A stretch of DNA of 64,000 nucleotides from Arthrobacter terricola. Its GTDB lineage: Bacteria; Actinomycetota; Actinomycetes; Actinomycetales; Micrococcaceae. The stretch spans positions 105,708 through 169,707 of the forward strand of contig NZ_SMRU01000009.1 in the NCBI RefSeq assembly GCF_004354015.1, in the 5' to 3' direction. Position numbers and translations under genes: made by a program. Positions within the stretch are counted from its first letter, which is position 1. Every line of letters starts with the position of its first letter. Below are positions 16,262 to 28,283 of this stretch, piece by piece. The notes beneath the pieces were generated by a model. It was not told the DNA's origin and searched no databases. It worked only from the letters and a program-made list of their open reading frames with translations.

Positions 16262-17739
16262 CCGAAATGCAGGATACGAACAGCACCGCATCGCCGCTCG
16301 CTCCCGAATGGCTCGCCGTCCCCGGCGACGTGAACGCGCTCCACGCGCCCCTGTGGGCCGAAGGCGTCAACAGGGACGACGCCGGTGAACTCACCATCGA
16401 CGGCATCACAGCCAGCGAGCTCAAGGCCCAGTTCGGCACTCCGCTCTTCGTGATGAGCGAGTCCGATTTCCGGTCCCGTGCCCGGGCGTTCAAGGAAGCC
16501 TTCGACTCCGCGTTCGAGGACATCTGCGGGGGAGTGGATGTCTACTACGCGGGCAAGTCCTTCCTGTGCACTGCTGTTGCCAGTTGGGTGGCCGACGAAG
16601 GCCTGCGCCTGGACACATGCTCCGGCGGGGAACTCGCCGTCGCTGCGCGCGCGGGGATCAAGGGTCCGGACCTCGGACTGCACGGCAACAACAAATCCGA
16701 CGCCGAGATCAACCGTGCGCTGGACATGAAGCTTGGCCGTATCGTCGTCGACAGCCTTGATGAGCTCGATCGCGTCGCGAAGATCGCCTCAAGCCGCGGC
16801 GAGGTTGCCAACGTGATGTTGCGCCTCACACCAGGTGTGCACGCCCACACGCACGAGTTCATTGCCACCGCGCACGAAGACCAGAAGTTCGGCTTGTCCA
16901 TGGCCGACGACTCCACCGACCAAGCCGGATTGTCCGCCGCGGAGGAAGCGGTTGCGGCCGCGACGTCCTACCCGGGCATCGAGCTTCTCGGGCTCCACTG
17001 CCACATCGGTTCCCAGATCTTCGAACCGGACGGATTCGCCTTGGCGGCAGAGAAGCTCCTGGGGTTCCTGGCCCGGATGCAGGAAAAATACTCCATGACA
17101 TTGCCCGAGCTCGACCTTGGCGGCGGGCACGGGATTGCGTACACCCCGGTGGACACCCCGCGGCCGCCCGCGGAGATCGCCAACGCCCTTGCCGCCGTCG
17201 TGCGTTCGAAGTGCGCGGAACTCGGCATCGTGCCGCCGCGCATCTCGATCGAGCCGGGCCGGGCGATCGTGGGCACCAGCACCTTCACCTTGTACGAGGT
17301 GGGAACGCTGAAAACCGTGCGCGTGGACGCTCCCGGCGGGACTACGGGGCAGGAGAACGTTACGTTCCCGCGGCGCTATGTGTCGGTGGATGGCGGGATG
17401 AGCGACAACGCCCGTCCGGTCCTGTATGACGCGGATTATTCGGCAATTCTGGCCTCCCGCGAGTCTTCAGCGGCTCCGCAGTTGTCCCGAGTAGTGGGCA
17501 AACATTGCGAGAGCGGCGACATAGTTGTTAGAGATGTATATCTGCCCGAAGACGTGGCAGCCGGTGATCTGCTCGCTGTACCGGGAACCGGCGCTTATTG
17601 CTGGGCCCTCTCAAGCAACTACAACTATCTGGCCAGGCCTGGCGTTGTCGCTGTGCGCAACGGATCCGCCCGGCTGATTGTCCGCGGGGAAACCGAAGAA
17701 GATCTGTTGAACCGCGACATGGGAGTGGCGAATGTCTGA
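16258..17739 (+). CDS. lysA: Diaminopimelate decarboxylase
   Basis: A 493-residue PLP enzyme (fold type III) catalysing the last step of lysine synthesis, meso-diaminopimelate to L-lysine plus CO2. The PLP lysine is K100 in YYAGKSF; CHIGSQI, GGGHGIAY and CSGGEL are the expected phosphate- and substrate-binding motifs. The GTG at 16258 overlaps the argS stop (GTGA), giving translational coupling; the ATG at 16267 is an alternative start. It overlaps hom by eight bases. The N-terminal 50 residues are a typical actinobacterial extension. Confidence 0.96.
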   Translation: MTEMQDTNSTASPLAPEWLAVPGDVNALHAPLWAEGVNRDDAGELTIDGITASELKAQFGTPLFVMSESDFRSRARAFKEAFDSAFEDICGGVDVYYAGKSFLCTAVASWVADEGLRLDTCSGGELAVAARAGIKGPDLGLHGNNKSDAEINRALDMKLGRIVVDSLDELDRVAKIASSRGEVANVMLRLTPGVHAHTHEFIATAHEDQKFGLSMADDSTDQAGLSAAEEAVAAATSYPGIELLGLHCHIGSQIFEPDGFALAAEKLLGFLARMQEKYSMTLPELDLGGGHGIAYTPVDTPRPPAEIANALAAVVRSKCAELGIVPPRISIEPGRAIVGTSTFTLYEVGTLKTVRVDAPGGTTGQENVTFPRRYVSVDGGMSDNARPVLYDADYSAILASRESSAAPQLSRVVGKHCESGDIVVRDVYLPEDVAAGDLLAVPGTGAYCWALSSNYNYLARPGVVAVRNGSARLIVRGETEEDLLNRDMGVANV

Positions 17740-19060
17740 AGTGCGAACCCTGAAGGTGGCCCTGCTGGGCTGTGGCAACGTTGGAGCCCAGGTTGCGCGG
17801 ATTCTGCTTGACGACGCCGACGCCCTCGCCGCCCGCAGCGGCGCCCGGCTTGAACTGACCGGCATTGCTGTGCGCAATATAGACGCCGAACGCGACGTCG
17901 AACTCCCGCGGGAGCTGTTCACCACGGACGCAGACACCCTCGCCAAGGACGCCGACCTCGTGATTGAGCTCATGGGCGGCATCGAACCTGCCCGCTCGCT
18001 CATCCTGACCGCCATCCAGAACGGCGCCTGCGTGGTCACCGGCAACAAGGCCCTCCTGGCGCAGGATGGTCCGACGCTTTACGAAGAAGCCGACAAGGCC
18101 GGGGTCCAGCTTTCGTACGAAGCCGCCGTGGCGGGCGCGATCCCGATCCTGCGGCCCATCCGCGACAGCCTCTCCGGTGACCGCATCACGCGCGTCCTCG
18201 GCATCGTCAACGGCACCACCAACTTCATCCTCGACCAAATGGACAGCACCGGCGCACAGTTCGCCGACGCCCTCGCCGAAGCGCAGCGTTTGGGTTACGC
18301 GGAAGCCGACCCGACAGCCGACGTCGAAGGCTATGACGCCGCGGCCAAGGCGGCCATCCTTGCCTCCCTGTCCTTCCACTCGCGTTTCGCCCTCGAAGAC
18401 GTCTACTGCGAAGGCATCACGAAGGTCAGCGCCGAGGACATCGCAGCAGCGAAGGATGCCGGATTCGTCATCAAGCTCCTGGCGATCGCCGAGAAGATCA
18501 CCAAGGAGAACAACGGCAACGGCGGCGGAGAAGGCATCTCGGTCCGCGTACACCCGACCCTCCTCCCGCGCGAACACCCGCTCGCCGCTGTCCGTGGCGC
18601 ATTCAACGCTGTTTTCATTGAGGCGGAAAACGCCGGTGAACTGATGTTCTACGGGCAGGGAGCCGGAGGAACCCCGACGGCGTCTGCCGTTCTGGGCGAC
18701 CTCGTGTCCGCTGCCCGCCGCGTGGTGTTGGGCGGCCCGGGCCGGACCGAAACCACCACAGGGCACGTACCCGCATTGCCGGTTTCGGCGTCGACCACGA
18801 GCTACTACGTCGGCCTCGACGTAGCGGACCAGCCGGGCGTGCTCGCCCGGATCGCCCACATTTTCGCCGAACACGGCGTATCCATCGAAATCATGCGCCA
18901 GACGATCCACCGAGATGCGGCCTCGAAAAACGAGTCGGCAGAACTGAAGATCGTCACGCACCGCGCATCCGAAGCCGCACTCGCGGCAACCGTCGAGGCC
19001 ATCAAGGGCCTGGACGTCATCAATTCTGTGACATCCGTCCTGCGGGTAGAAGGGGTCTAA
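17732..19060 (+). CDS. hom: Homoserine dehydrogenase
   Basis: A 442-residue monofunctional enzyme reducing aspartate semialdehyde to homoserine, the branch-point toward threonine and methionine. The N-terminal Rossmann motif LLGCGNVGAQVARIL is followed by the catalytic region (NGTTNFILDQM, YAEADPTADVEGYDAAAK) and a C-terminal ACT domain from about residue 350 (LDVADQPGVLARIAHIFAEH) that usually mediates threonine feedback inhibition. The start overlaps the lysA stop and the stop directly abuts the thrC GTG. Confidence 0.97.
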   Translation: MSEVRTLKVALLGCGNVGAQVARILLDDADALAARSGARLELTGIAVRNIDAERDVELPRELFTTDADTLAKDADLVIELMGGIEPARSLILTAIQNGACVVTGNKALLAQDGPTLYEEADKAGVQLSYEAAVAGAIPILRPIRDSLSGDRITRVLGIVNGTTNFILDQMDSTGAQFADALAEAQRLGYAEADPTADVEGYDAAAKAAILASLSFHSRFALEDVYCEGITKVSAEDIAAAKDAGFVIKLLAIAEKITKENNGNGGGEGISVRVHPTLLPREHPLAAVRGAFNAVFIEAENAGELMFYGQGAGGTPTASAVLGDLVSAARRVVLGGPGRTETTTGHVPALPVSASTTSYYVGLDVADQPGVLARIAHIFAEHGVSIEIMRQTIHRDAASKNESAELKIVTHRASEAALAATVEAIKGLDVINSVTSVLRVEGV

Positions 19061-20167
19061 GTGGCTCACCAATGGCGCGGAGTAATCCGCGAATACGCTG
19101 ATCGTTTGCCGGTAACGGAAGCCACGAAGGTCATTACCCTGGGCGAGGGCGGGACTCCGTTGGTCCACGCCCAAAAGCTCTCCGAGCTGACGGGATCCGC
19201 TGTCTACCTCAAGGTAGAAGGCATGAACCCGACCGGTTCTTTCAAGGACCGCGGCATGACCATGGCCATGACGGCCGCCGTCGAGGCCGGCGCCAAGGCA
19301 GTTGTGTGCGCTTCGACGGGCAACACCTCGGCGTCCGCCGCCGCCTACGCAACGGCTGCCGGGCTGAAGTGCGCCGTGCTGGTTCCCGAAGGCAAGATCT
19401 CCATGGGGAAGCTCAGCCAGGCGATCGCCCACGGCGCCACCTTGCTCCAGGTGGACGGCAACTTCGACAACTGCCTCGACATCGCACGCAAGCTCGGCGA
19501 TTCCTACCCGGTTTTCCTCGTGAACTCCGTCAACCCTGCACGTATCCAGGGACAGAAGACCGGTGCCTTCGAAATCGTCGATGCTCTCGGCGACGCTCCG
19601 GACATCCACGTCCTCCCGGTTGGCAACGCCGGCAACATCAGCGCCTACTGGAAGGGCTACAAGGAATACTCCGCGCCGTTCGAGTCGGCAACCGCGGGCA
19701 CACTTCCCGCCGTTTCCACCAAGACTCCGGCGATGTGGGGATACCAGGCTGCCGGCGCCGCGCCTTTCGTCGCCGGACACCCCATCACGGAGCCGGACAC
19801 CATCGCCACGGCGATCCGCATCGGCAACCCGGCTTCCTGGGACACCGCCATCGCAGCGCGTGACGAATCCGGCGGCTTCATCGATTCCGTGACCGACGAG
19901 GAAATCCTCAACGCGCACCGCTGGCTCTCCTCCAAGGAAGGCGTCTTCGTGGAACCCGGTTCCGCCGCGGGCGTCGCGGGCCTCATCAAGAAGCACGCTG
20001 CAGGTGAGGTACCTGCCGGAAAAACGATCGTCATCACAGTCACCGGGCACGGGCTCAAGGATCCGCAGTGGGCCCTCCGCACCGAGGACGGCAGCGAAGT
20101 CCAGCCCGTCAAGGTGCCGAACGATGTCGTCACCGTAGCAGCCGAACTAGGACTGGAAGAAAACTAA
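19061..20167 (+). CDS. thrC: Threonine synthase
   Basis: A 368-residue PLP enzyme converting O-phosphohomoserine to threonine. The PLP lysine is K62 in [24 protein letters not shown] and the phosphate loop [15 protein letters not shown] are intact. The short form of about 360 residues is typical of actinobacteria. The GTG start at 19061 comes immediately after the hom TAA, and thrB begins two bases after its stop. Confidence 0.97.
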   Translation: MAHQWRGVIREYADRLPVTEATKVITLGEGGTPLVHAQKLSELTGSAVYLKVEGMNPTGSFKDRGMTMAMTAAVEAGAKAVVCASTGNTSASAAAYATAAGLKCAVLVPEGKISMGKLSQAIAHGATLLQVDGNFDNCLDIARKLGDSYPVFLVNSVNPARIQGQKTGAFEIVDALGDAPDIHVLPVGNAGNISAYWKGYKEYSAPFESATAGTLPAVSTKTPAMWGYQAAGAAPFVAGHPITEPDTIATAIRIGNPASWDTAIAARDESGGFIDSVTDEEILNAHRWLSSKEGVFVEPGSAAGVAGLIKKHAAGEVPAGKTIVITVTGHGLKDPQWALRTEDGSEVQPVKVPNDVVTVAAELGLEEN

Positions 20168-20169
20168 GA

Positions 20170-21144
20170 GTGGAAACCACGCAGCCTACCGCGACCGGAC
20201 TCGAACTCGTCGCGGCGGGCCAGCAACTTACCGTCAGGGTGCCGGGAACCAGCGCCAACCTGGGCCCCGGCTACGACAGCCTCGGCCTGGCATTGTCGAT
20301 CTACGACACCCTGACCGTCGAGACGCTTACCACCGGAGAGCTCGAGTTCGAGCTCTCCGGTGAGGGTGCCGACACCCTGCCGCGCGACGCAAGCCACCTC
20401 GTGGTCCGCGCCATCAACACCGCTTTGGAACGCCTCGGCTTCCGTCACAACGGGTTGAAGATCACCGCTGACAACGTCAACCCGCACGGTCGGGGGCTCG
20501 GCTCCTCTGCGTCTGCCGTCGTCGCGGCGGTGACGGTAGCCAACGCGATGGTTCCCGAGTCCGCGCAGCGTGATCGGGAATGGATCCTGCAGCTCACCAG
20601 CGAGATGGAAGGGCACCCGGACAACGTCGCACCGGCGATTTTCGGCGGATTGGCGTTGTCATGGCAGGACAGCGAGCAGTACAGCAGCACGCGCGCTGAA
20701 GTGGCACCGTCCGTTATTCCGATCGTCGCCGTGCCGGATTATGAGTTGTCCACCGAAACTGCGCGTGGCTTGCTCCCCGCGTCCATTGGGCACCATGCCG
20801 CCGCAATGAACTCCGGACGTGCCGCGCTCCTGATCCACGCACTGACCACCGAGCCTCGGTTCCTGCTTCCCGGTACCGAGGACTACCTCCACCAGAGCTA
20901 CCGCGCGGAAGCCATGCGGCCCAGCGCGGACCTGATCGGTGCGCTGCGGTCCGCCGGCCACGCCGCCGTCGTTTCCGGTGCCGGACCGACTGTCCTGGCC
21001 CTCGCGAATGGTGTCCAGGAAGCCGAAGAAGTCAGCGCATTGATCGCCTCCTTCACGGCGGGCAACACTCCCGACGTTTCTTGGCGCGTGATGACGCTGG
21101 CGGTAGACGTTGAAGGTGCTAGAGTGGAGTTGCACCGGCGGTAG
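20170..21144 (+). CDS. thrB: Homoserine kinase
   Basis: A 324-residue GHMP-superfamily kinase that phosphorylates homoserine for ThrC. Motif 1 is VPGTSANLGPGYDSLG, the ATP-binding GHMP loop is HGRGLGSSASAVVAA (about residues 107-121), and the C-terminal motif 3 is VVSGAGPTVLAL. The GTG at 20170, two bases after the thrC stop, is chosen because it leaves the usual short N-terminus before motif 1. It completes the threonine branch started by hom and thrC. Confidence 0.96.
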   Translation: METTQPTATGLELVAAGQQLTVRVPGTSANLGPGYDSLGLALSIYDTLTVETLTTGELEFELSGEGADTLPRDASHLVVRAINTALERLGFRHNGLKITADNVNPHGRGLGSSASAVVAAVTVANAMVPESAQRDREWILQLTSEMEGHPDNVAPAIFGGLALSWQDSEQYSSTRAEVAPSVIPIVAVPDYELSTETARGLLPASIGHHAAAMNSGRAALLIHALTTEPRFLLPGTEDYLHQSYRAEAMRPSADLIGALRSAGHAAVVSGAGPTVLALANGVQEAEEVSALIASFTAGNTPDVSWRVMTLAVDVEGARVELHRR

Positions 21145-21446
21145 AACCGCGGGCAGTTCCCTGACATTGGATTCCGGCTCATGCCGATTCCGTCTTCTAC
21201 TGTGTCGAAGTCTGCCGGTGTCGTCTCCTTATCGGCCTGTCGCAGGTGCCGCAGAACCCTTTCTGTTTCCTGGACCGTCCGCCCACGCCCCGCCAGCCGG
21301 AGCAACGAAGACGCATCAGTATCCGGGCCTGCTGAAACTACACCGGCAAGACCGACAACACACGGCTGCAGATCTGAACTGCAGTCCAGAACAAATCATC
21401 GCGTCTAGCTCCAGATCTGGACGCCGTCGAGGGGGAAGGATCCTTC
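21145..21446 (+). promoter_or_regulatory. Non-coding leader upstream of rho
   Basis: About 300 bases with no convincing gene separate thrB from rho. The middle part (about 21215-21300) is C-rich and guanine-poor in places, and 21364-21425 holds repeated CTGCAG and CAGATCTG elements able to form small hairpins. Rho genes often have long leaders with Rho-dependent autoregulation; a similar role here is inference. GGGGGAAGGA just before the GTG at 21447 is a strong Shine-Dalgarno. Confidence 0.4.
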
Positions 21447-23543
<2,097 letters not shown>

Positions 23544-23585
23544 CTGTTTTAGGGGCGGGGTGTCGGTGAGTTCTCTGCGGCTTGG

Positions 23586-23699
23586 GCCGCGCGGAATTCC
23601 CGCCCCCGCCCCTTCGCGTGGCGGCTCAGGTCCTTTGGACTTGAGCCGCCACGCTCCGGCAGGCCCGATGCCACTCCCGGGGCGGGAATTCCGCGCGGC
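23586..23699. repeat. Nested inverted repeats between rho and prfA
   Basis: Outer perfect 21-bp arms (23586-23606 and 23679-23699, containing GCGGGAATTCC) enclose an 18-bp hairpin (23616-23633 with 23637-23654, one G-T pair, TTT loop). No T-run follows, so it is not a standard intrinsic terminator, though the inner hairpin may stop rho transcription. The structure occupies the place where mycobacteria carry rpmE. Confidence 0.9.
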
Positions 23700-23796
23700 G
23701 CGGTCGGGTCACCAAACGCTTGGCCTCCCGAGGCCTGGCACATGGTTGAATTCGTAGGCGCAACTAGACTTGGTCACAAGTCGAAAGAGGTTTGAA

Positions 23797-24870
23797 ATGT
23801 TTGAGTCCGTACAGGGATTGCTTGATGAGCATGCTGCTATCCAGGCGCAGTTGAGTGATCCTGCCGTTTATGCCGACCAGTCCTTGGCCCGGAAGCTGGG
23901 GCGGCGTTCTGCGCAGTTGCAGGGCATCGTGGAGGCGTACAATCGTTGGCGCGGGCTCATGGACGATCTTGATGCGGCCAAGGAGATGGCTGCTGAGGAC
24001 CCCGACTTTGCTGCTGAAGTGGGGGACATCGAGGAACAATTGCCTGCGGCTCAGGAAAAGCTGCGCCGTTTGTTGATTCCGAGGGATCCTGACGACGCCC
24101 GTAACGTCATCCTTGAAGTCAAGGGCGGTGAAGGCGGCGACGAAGCCGCGCTGTTCGCCGGCGACCTCCTGCGTATGTACATGCGTTATGCCGAGTCGCG
24201 GGGCTGGAAGACCGAACTCATTTCCGCCACTGAATCGGACCTGGGCGGCTACAAGGACGTCCAGATGGCCGTCAAGGGCAATTCGAACGATCCCGCCGAA
24301 GGCGTGTACGCCCGTTTGAAGTTCGAAGGCGGCGTGCACCGCGTCCAGCGTGTTCCCGTCACCGAGTCGCAGGGCCGTATCCACACTTCGGCGGCCGGTG
24401 TCCTGGTGCTCCCCGAGGTTGACGAGCCCGAAGAGCTCGAAATCAACCAGAACGACCTCAAGATCGACGTTTACCGGTCTTCCGGTCCTGGCGGCCAGTC
24501 GGTGAACACTACCGACTCCGCTGTTCGCATTACCCACCTTCCCACGGGCATCGTGGTGGCCATGCAGAACGAGAAGTCCCAGCTGCAGAACAGGGAAGCC
24601 GGCATGCGCGTCCTGCGCGCCCGCATCCTGGCCCACCAGCAGGAACAGATCGACGCCGAAAACTCGGCCCAGCGCAAGTCGCAGATCCGTACGATGGACC
24701 GTTCGGAGCGCATCCGCACGTACAACTTCCCGGAAAACCGGATCGCCGACCACCGCACGGGTTACAAGGCCTACAACCTGGACGCCGTCATGAACGGCGA
24801 CCTGGAACCGGTCATCCAGTCGGCCATCGAGATGGACGAGCAAGCCCGCCTGGATGCGCTCGGCGAATAG
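23797..24870 (+). CDS. prfA: Peptide chain release factor 1
   Basis: A 357-residue class I release factor that recognises UAA and UAG. The stop-codon-reading tripeptide is PVT (about 188-190, in VPVTESQGR), which distinguishes it from RF2 (SPF), and the peptidyl-hydrolysis GGQ motif is at about 232-234 in [17 protein letters not shown]. The ATG at 23797 follows AAAGAGG at 23784-23790. prmC, which methylates the GGQ glutamine, follows 14 bases after the stop, a conserved pairing. Confidence 0.98.
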   Translation: MFESVQGLLDEHAAIQAQLSDPAVYADQSLARKLGRRSAQLQGIVEAYNRWRGLMDDLDAAKEMAAEDPDFAAEVGDIEEQLPAAQEKLRRLLIPRDPDDARNVILEVKGGEGGDEAALFAGDLLRMYMRYAESRGWKTELISATESDLGGYKDVQMAVKGNSNDPAEGVYARLKFEGGVHRVQRVPVTESQGRIHTSAAGVLVLPEVDEPEELEINQNDLKIDVYRSSGPGGQSVNTTDSAVRITHLPTGIVVAMQNEKSQLQNREAGMRVLRARILAHQQEQIDAENSAQRKSQIRTMDRSERIRTYNFPENRIADHRTGYKAYNLDAVMNGDLEPVIQSAIEMDEQARLDALGE

Positions 24871-24884
24871 TCGCCGGGACCGCC

Positions 24885-25757
24885 ATGAGCTTCTTTCCTG
24901 GACAAAGCCTCGCGGACGCCGTCCGGGAGGCAACCACCATCCTGGCCGACGCCGGAGTACCCACCCCGCGGGTGGATGCCGAACTCCTGGCTGAGCACCT
25001 CCTCGGCGTGGGCCTTGGCCGCTTGCGGGCCATGCTGCTCGGGGATTCAGCGGCCCCGGACGGCTACGGTGACCTGGTGGCGGAACGTGCACAGCGCGTT
25101 CCGCTCCAGCACATCACCGGCGTCGCCCACTTCCGCTACCTGACGCTGGCCGTCGGACCGGGGGTTTTCATTCCGCGTCCCGAGACGGAATCGGTTGTGC
25201 AATTGGTCATTGACCACCTTCGCGGGCATCCGCACCCGAAAGTGGTTGATCTCGGCACAGGATCCGGGGCAATCGCCGGTTCGATTGCCCACGAAGTTCC
25301 CGAAGCTGACGTTTACGCTGTCGAGTTCAGCGACTTTGCCCACGCTTGGGCAGCACGGAACCTGCAGCCCCTGGGTGTGAAGCTCGTCCACGGGGACCTG
25401 CGCAACGCACTGCCCGAACACGACGCAACCTTCGACGTCGTCGTCTCCAATCCGCCATACATTCCCGCAGAAGCCATCCCCAACGAACCCGAAGTCGCGC
25501 TCCACGATCCGCCCGAAGCCTTGTACGGCGGGGGAGCGGACGGCATGGAGCTCCCGACGGCGGCCGCCGCCTCGGCTGCCCGGCTCTTGAAGCCGGGCGG
25601 CTACTTCGTGATGGAACACGCCGAAGTCCAGGCGGGCTGGATTGCGGACCATCTACGCGCTGCCGGTTGCTGGACAGACGTCACGACGCACGTCGACCTC
25701 AACGGCAAGGAACGGGCCACGAGCGCAGTGTTGGCAATTGCGGGCCCAGAGGAATGA
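24885..25757 (+). CDS. prmC: Release factor glutamine N5-methyltransferase
   Basis: A 290-residue SAM-dependent methyltransferase that methylates the GGQ glutamine of RF1 and RF2. The SAM motif is VVDLGTGSGAIAGSIA and the catalytic NPPYIP motif is near residue 189; the N-terminal helical PrmC domain precedes them. It is located directly after prfA, its substrate gene, and 12 bases before the tsaC-like gene, so the three are probably co-transcribed. Confidence 0.96.
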   Translation: MSFFPGQSLADAVREATTILADAGVPTPRVDAELLAEHLLGVGLGRLRAMLLGDSAAPDGYGDLVAERAQRVPLQHITGVAHFRYLTLAVGPGVFIPRPETESVVQLVIDHLRGHPHPKVVDLGTGSGAIAGSIAHEVPEADVYAVEFSDFAHAWAARNLQPLGVKLVHGDLRNALPEHDATFDVVVSNPPYIPAEAIPNEPEVALHDPPEALYGGGADGMELPTAAAASAARLLKPGGYFVMEHAEVQAGWIADHLRAAGCWTDVTTHVDLNGKERATSAVLAIAGPEE

Positions 25758-25769
25758 AAGAATAGCGTT

Positions 25770-26567
25770 GTGACCACAAGCTACAACTGCACTTCAGAGG
25801 AACAGCGCGCCGAAGGCCTCGAGCACGCGCAGCGCGCCATCAACGAAAAGAAATGCATCGTCATGCCGACGGACACGGTGTACGGCATCGCGGCGGATGC
25901 GTTTTCGCCCCAGGCCGTCACCATGCTGCTTGTTTCGAAGGGCCGCGGTCGCCACATGCCGCCGCCGGTCCTCATCCCTCGGCTCAATGCCTTGGACGGC
26001 CTGGCAACCGAGGTTTCGGAAGACGCACGCAAGCTCGCCGACTCGTTCTGGCCCGGCGGCCTGACGCTGATTTTCCACGCCCAGCCATCCTTGGATTGGG
26101 ACCTGGGCGATACCCGCGGGACCGTCGCGCTTCGGATGCCGGACGACGAAGTCGCCCTGGAACTCCTCAACCGGACGGGGCCCCTCGCCGTTTCCTCGGC
26201 GAACCGCACAGGGCAGCCCGCCGCCCAGACCGCTGCCGAAGCACGGACGCAGCTTGCCGAGTCGGTGGAGGTTTACCTTGAGGGCGGATTCCGTCCCCTC
26301 GTGGGCACCGACTCCGTGCCATCCACCATCGTCGATGCCACGGCGTCGCCGCTGCGGGTGGTGCGCGATGGCGCCATTTCGCTTGAACGCCTCCGCGAGG
26401 TGGTTCCCGGAGTCCTAGGCCTGGGGGAGACTGAGTCTGCGGCTGCGCCGGCAGAGCCTGAGCCCGCGGCCGCCGAGCCCTCTGAGCCGGCGGCTGGGCT
26501 GGCAGAACCGGTTGAAGCACCCGGTGCCACCGAAGCTCCGGTTTCCGGCGAGACCAGGGCCGAATGA
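25770..26567 (+). CDS. L-threonylcarbamoyladenylate synthase (YrdC/Sua5 family)
   Basis: A 265-residue YrdC-domain enzyme that makes threonylcarbamoyl-AMP for the t6A37 modification of ANN-decoding tRNAs. PTDTVYGIAADA (33-44), FWPGGLTLIF, ALRMPDD and SSANRTGQPA are the family motifs. Residues after about 220 form an alanine/proline/glutamate tail not part of the domain. It starts at GTG 25770 and ends by overlapping the glycosyltransferase start (ATGA at 26564). The cluster prfA-prmC-tsaC is conserved in actinobacteria. Confidence 0.94.
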   Translation: MTTSYNCTSEEQRAEGLEHAQRAINEKKCIVMPTDTVYGIAADAFSPQAVTMLLVSKGRGRHMPPPVLIPRLNALDGLATEVSEDARKLADSFWPGGLTLIFHAQPSLDWDLGDTRGTVALRMPDDEVALELLNRTGPLAVSSANRTGQPAAQTAAEARTQLAESVEVYLEGGFRPLVGTDSVPSTIVDATASPLRVVRDGAISLERLREVVPGVLGLGETESAAAPAEPEPAAAEPSEPAAGLAEPVEAPGATEAPVSGETRAE

Positions 26568-27340
26568 GCCTGGTCCGTGATCGCGTTCCCCTCCTGGACG
26601 TCGATGTCACCGCGCTTTGCACCGATCAACTCATCGAAGCCATCAGCGGGTTCGTCTCCGACGGAACCACCCGGCTGGTCCTGGGCCACAACCTCCACAG
26701 CGTGACCCTGTTCCATTCGCGTGCGGAGTTCCGCAAGCTCTATGAACGCGGAGACGTCGTCCTTTTGGACGGTGCACCTGTTGCGATGCTGTGGGGGCTC
26801 GGCCACGGTTCAACGCGCAGCTCCGGGCCCGGCATCATGGAATACCGCTTGGGGTCCACCGACTGGGTGCCCTCGCTGGGCGGTGTCGACGGGCTGGACC
26901 GGATCGCCGTCGTTGGGGCCGGTCCGGAGGCCAACGCCCGGACGGTTGAACGGCTCCGCGGGATCGTCTCCGGCGCCGAAGTTGTCGGCAGGCCCGGTGA
27001 GAACTGGGACGATGCCGGCGAAGAGGCCACCGTTGAATGGTTGTCGGAATTCCGCCCCCAATTGGTCCTCCTCGGCTTGGGCATGCCGCTGCAGGAATCG
27101 GTCCTCCACCGTCGCCTGGAGGAACTGCCGCCGGCGGTGTACTGCACCGTGGGAGGAGCCATCGAGCAGCTAGCCGGCCTGCAGAAGCTTGCTCCGCGCT
27201 GGCTTGGCCGGCTGGGGCTCGAATGGGCCTGGAGGCTCGTCCTTCACCCCGGACGCGTCGCGTACAGAGTCTTCGGGGAGCCATGGGTCCTGCTCGGGCT
27301 GTTGGTCCGTCGGCGCTTCTCCGGCAAAGCGTCACGCTGA
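26564..27340 (+). CDS. WecG/TagA/CpsF family glycosyltransferase
   Basis: A 258-residue GT26 enzyme. VVLLDGAPVAMLWGLG, LVLLGLGMPLQESVL and the C-terminal APRWLGRLGLEWAWRL are characteristic. Members add ManNAc or ManNAcA to undecaprenyl-PP-GlcNAc, the second sugar in teichoic-acid linkage units or enterobacterial common antigen; the WecA-type initiator encoded 1.2 kb downstream would supply that acceptor. It is translationally coupled to the tsaC-like gene, and a convergent GT2 gene follows. Donor sugar is not predictable. Confidence 0.9.
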   Translation: MSLVRDRVPLLDVDVTALCTDQLIEAISGFVSDGTTRLVLGHNLHSVTLFHSRAEFRKLYERGDVVLLDGAPVAMLWGLGHGSTRSSGPGIMEYRLGSTDWVPSLGGVDGLDRIAVVGAGPEANARTVERLRGIVSGAEVVGRPGENWDDAGEEATVEWLSEFRPQLVLLGLGMPLQESVLHRRLEELPPAVYCTVGGAIEQLAGLQKLAPRWLGRLGLEWAWRLVLHPGRVAYRVFGEPWVLLGLLVRRRFSGKASR

Positions 27341-27386
27341 CAGGACTCCGGCAACAACCCAGGCACCAACAACCCAAGCGCCGGCC

Positions 27387-28283
27387 CTAGAACTTCTGGT
27401 CCTCCAACGGCCCGAACCCCTTGTTCCGCAGTCCCGCTGAGAACGCGCGGAACCATTCCGCGAGCCCGCGGAAGTCGCCGCGGGGGAGGAAGTAGCCCAA
27501 GTACCCGCCGACGTCGGCCACCATGGACTTGCCGCGGCGGTAGCGGCGGATCAGATAGCCACGGTTGCGGTAGTAGAAATGCCGCTTGAACGCGGAATCC
27601 GGCACGATCACGTGCCAGCGGGCGCCAAAAACGTGCTTCGTTTCCGAAAACGCGTGCGGGTGCGTAATCCACGCCGTCGCGACCGTGCCGAAGCGAATCC
27701 CGGCTTTCCTCAAGCGGATCATGAAATCCACCTCGTCGCCGCGGATGAACAGCCGGATGTCGGGTACGCCCACTTTGAAGAAGACGCTGGAACGGATGAG
27801 CGCACCGTTGAAGAAGTGCCCGACGTCGGGCAGGAACCCGGCTTTTTCGACCTCGGCGCGGTCGTGGGTCACCTTGCCGTCGATCCGGAAGAAGAACGAC
27901 AGTTTGTCCGGGTGACCAGGTGCCACCACGAGCGGAACCACAGCATCCAAGCCTCGGGCTTCGGCTTCGCGGACCAGGGTTTCCAGGCACTCGGGGTCGC
28001 CCGGCTCGGCGTCATCGTCCATGATCCATACCCATTCGGCGCCGCTCGCCACCGCCTTCAGGATCGCGAGTGCGAAGCCTCCGGCGCCTCCGAGGTTTGC
28101 TTCGGAGCGCACGTAGTCGACATTCGGATGGCTTGCGGCAACCTCCTTGGAGGGCGTCGTCCCGCTGTCCACGAGGCATACAGTGTCAACCGGAATCGAC
28201 TGCTTGTTGACGGCGTCGAGCAGGACTCCAAGCTCTCCGGGGCGGTCAAAAGTCACGGCCGCAACGGCAACGGAGACAGTCAT
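27387..28283 (-). CDS. GT2 glycosyltransferase, galactofuranosyltransferase GlfT1-like
   Basis: A 298-residue inverting GT2 enzyme. TFDRPGELGVLLDAV opens the GT-A fold, DDD (89-91) in VWIMDDDAEP binds the metal-nucleotide sugar, GGAGGF (65-70) and RGDEVDF (181-187) resemble mycobacterial GlfT-type galactofuranosyltransferases. The ATG at 28283 follows AAGGAA and gives the family N-terminus; the longer frame to 28829 runs through the divergent promoter and is not used. It may build a galactan-like wall polymer started by the neighbouring WecA homologue. The GlfT1 identity is a best guess within GT2. Confidence 0.85.
   Translation of the reverse strand: MTVSVAVAAVTFDRPGELGVLLDAVNKQSIPVDTVCLVDSGTTPSKEVAASHPNVDYVRSEANLGGAGGFALAILKAVASGAEWVWIMDDDAEPGDPECLETLVREAEARGLDAVVPLVVAPGHPDKLSFFFRIDGKVTHDRAEVEKAGFLPDVGHFFNGALIRSSVFFKVGVPDIRLFIRGDEVDFMIRLRKAGIRFGTVATAWITHPHAFSETKHVFGARWHVIVPDSAFKRHFYYRNRGYLIRRYRRGKSMVADVGGYLGYFLPRGDFRGLAEWFRAFSAGLRNKGFGPLEDQKF

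Noticed and set aside
17528..20050. 840-codon frame on the minus strand under hom and thrC
   Set aside because: Lies entirely opposite lysA, hom and thrC, which are certain; no motif.
21181..21408. 75-codon frame in the rho leader
   Set aside because: Serine/arginine-rich without Shine-Dalgarno or recognisable pattern; treated as leader.
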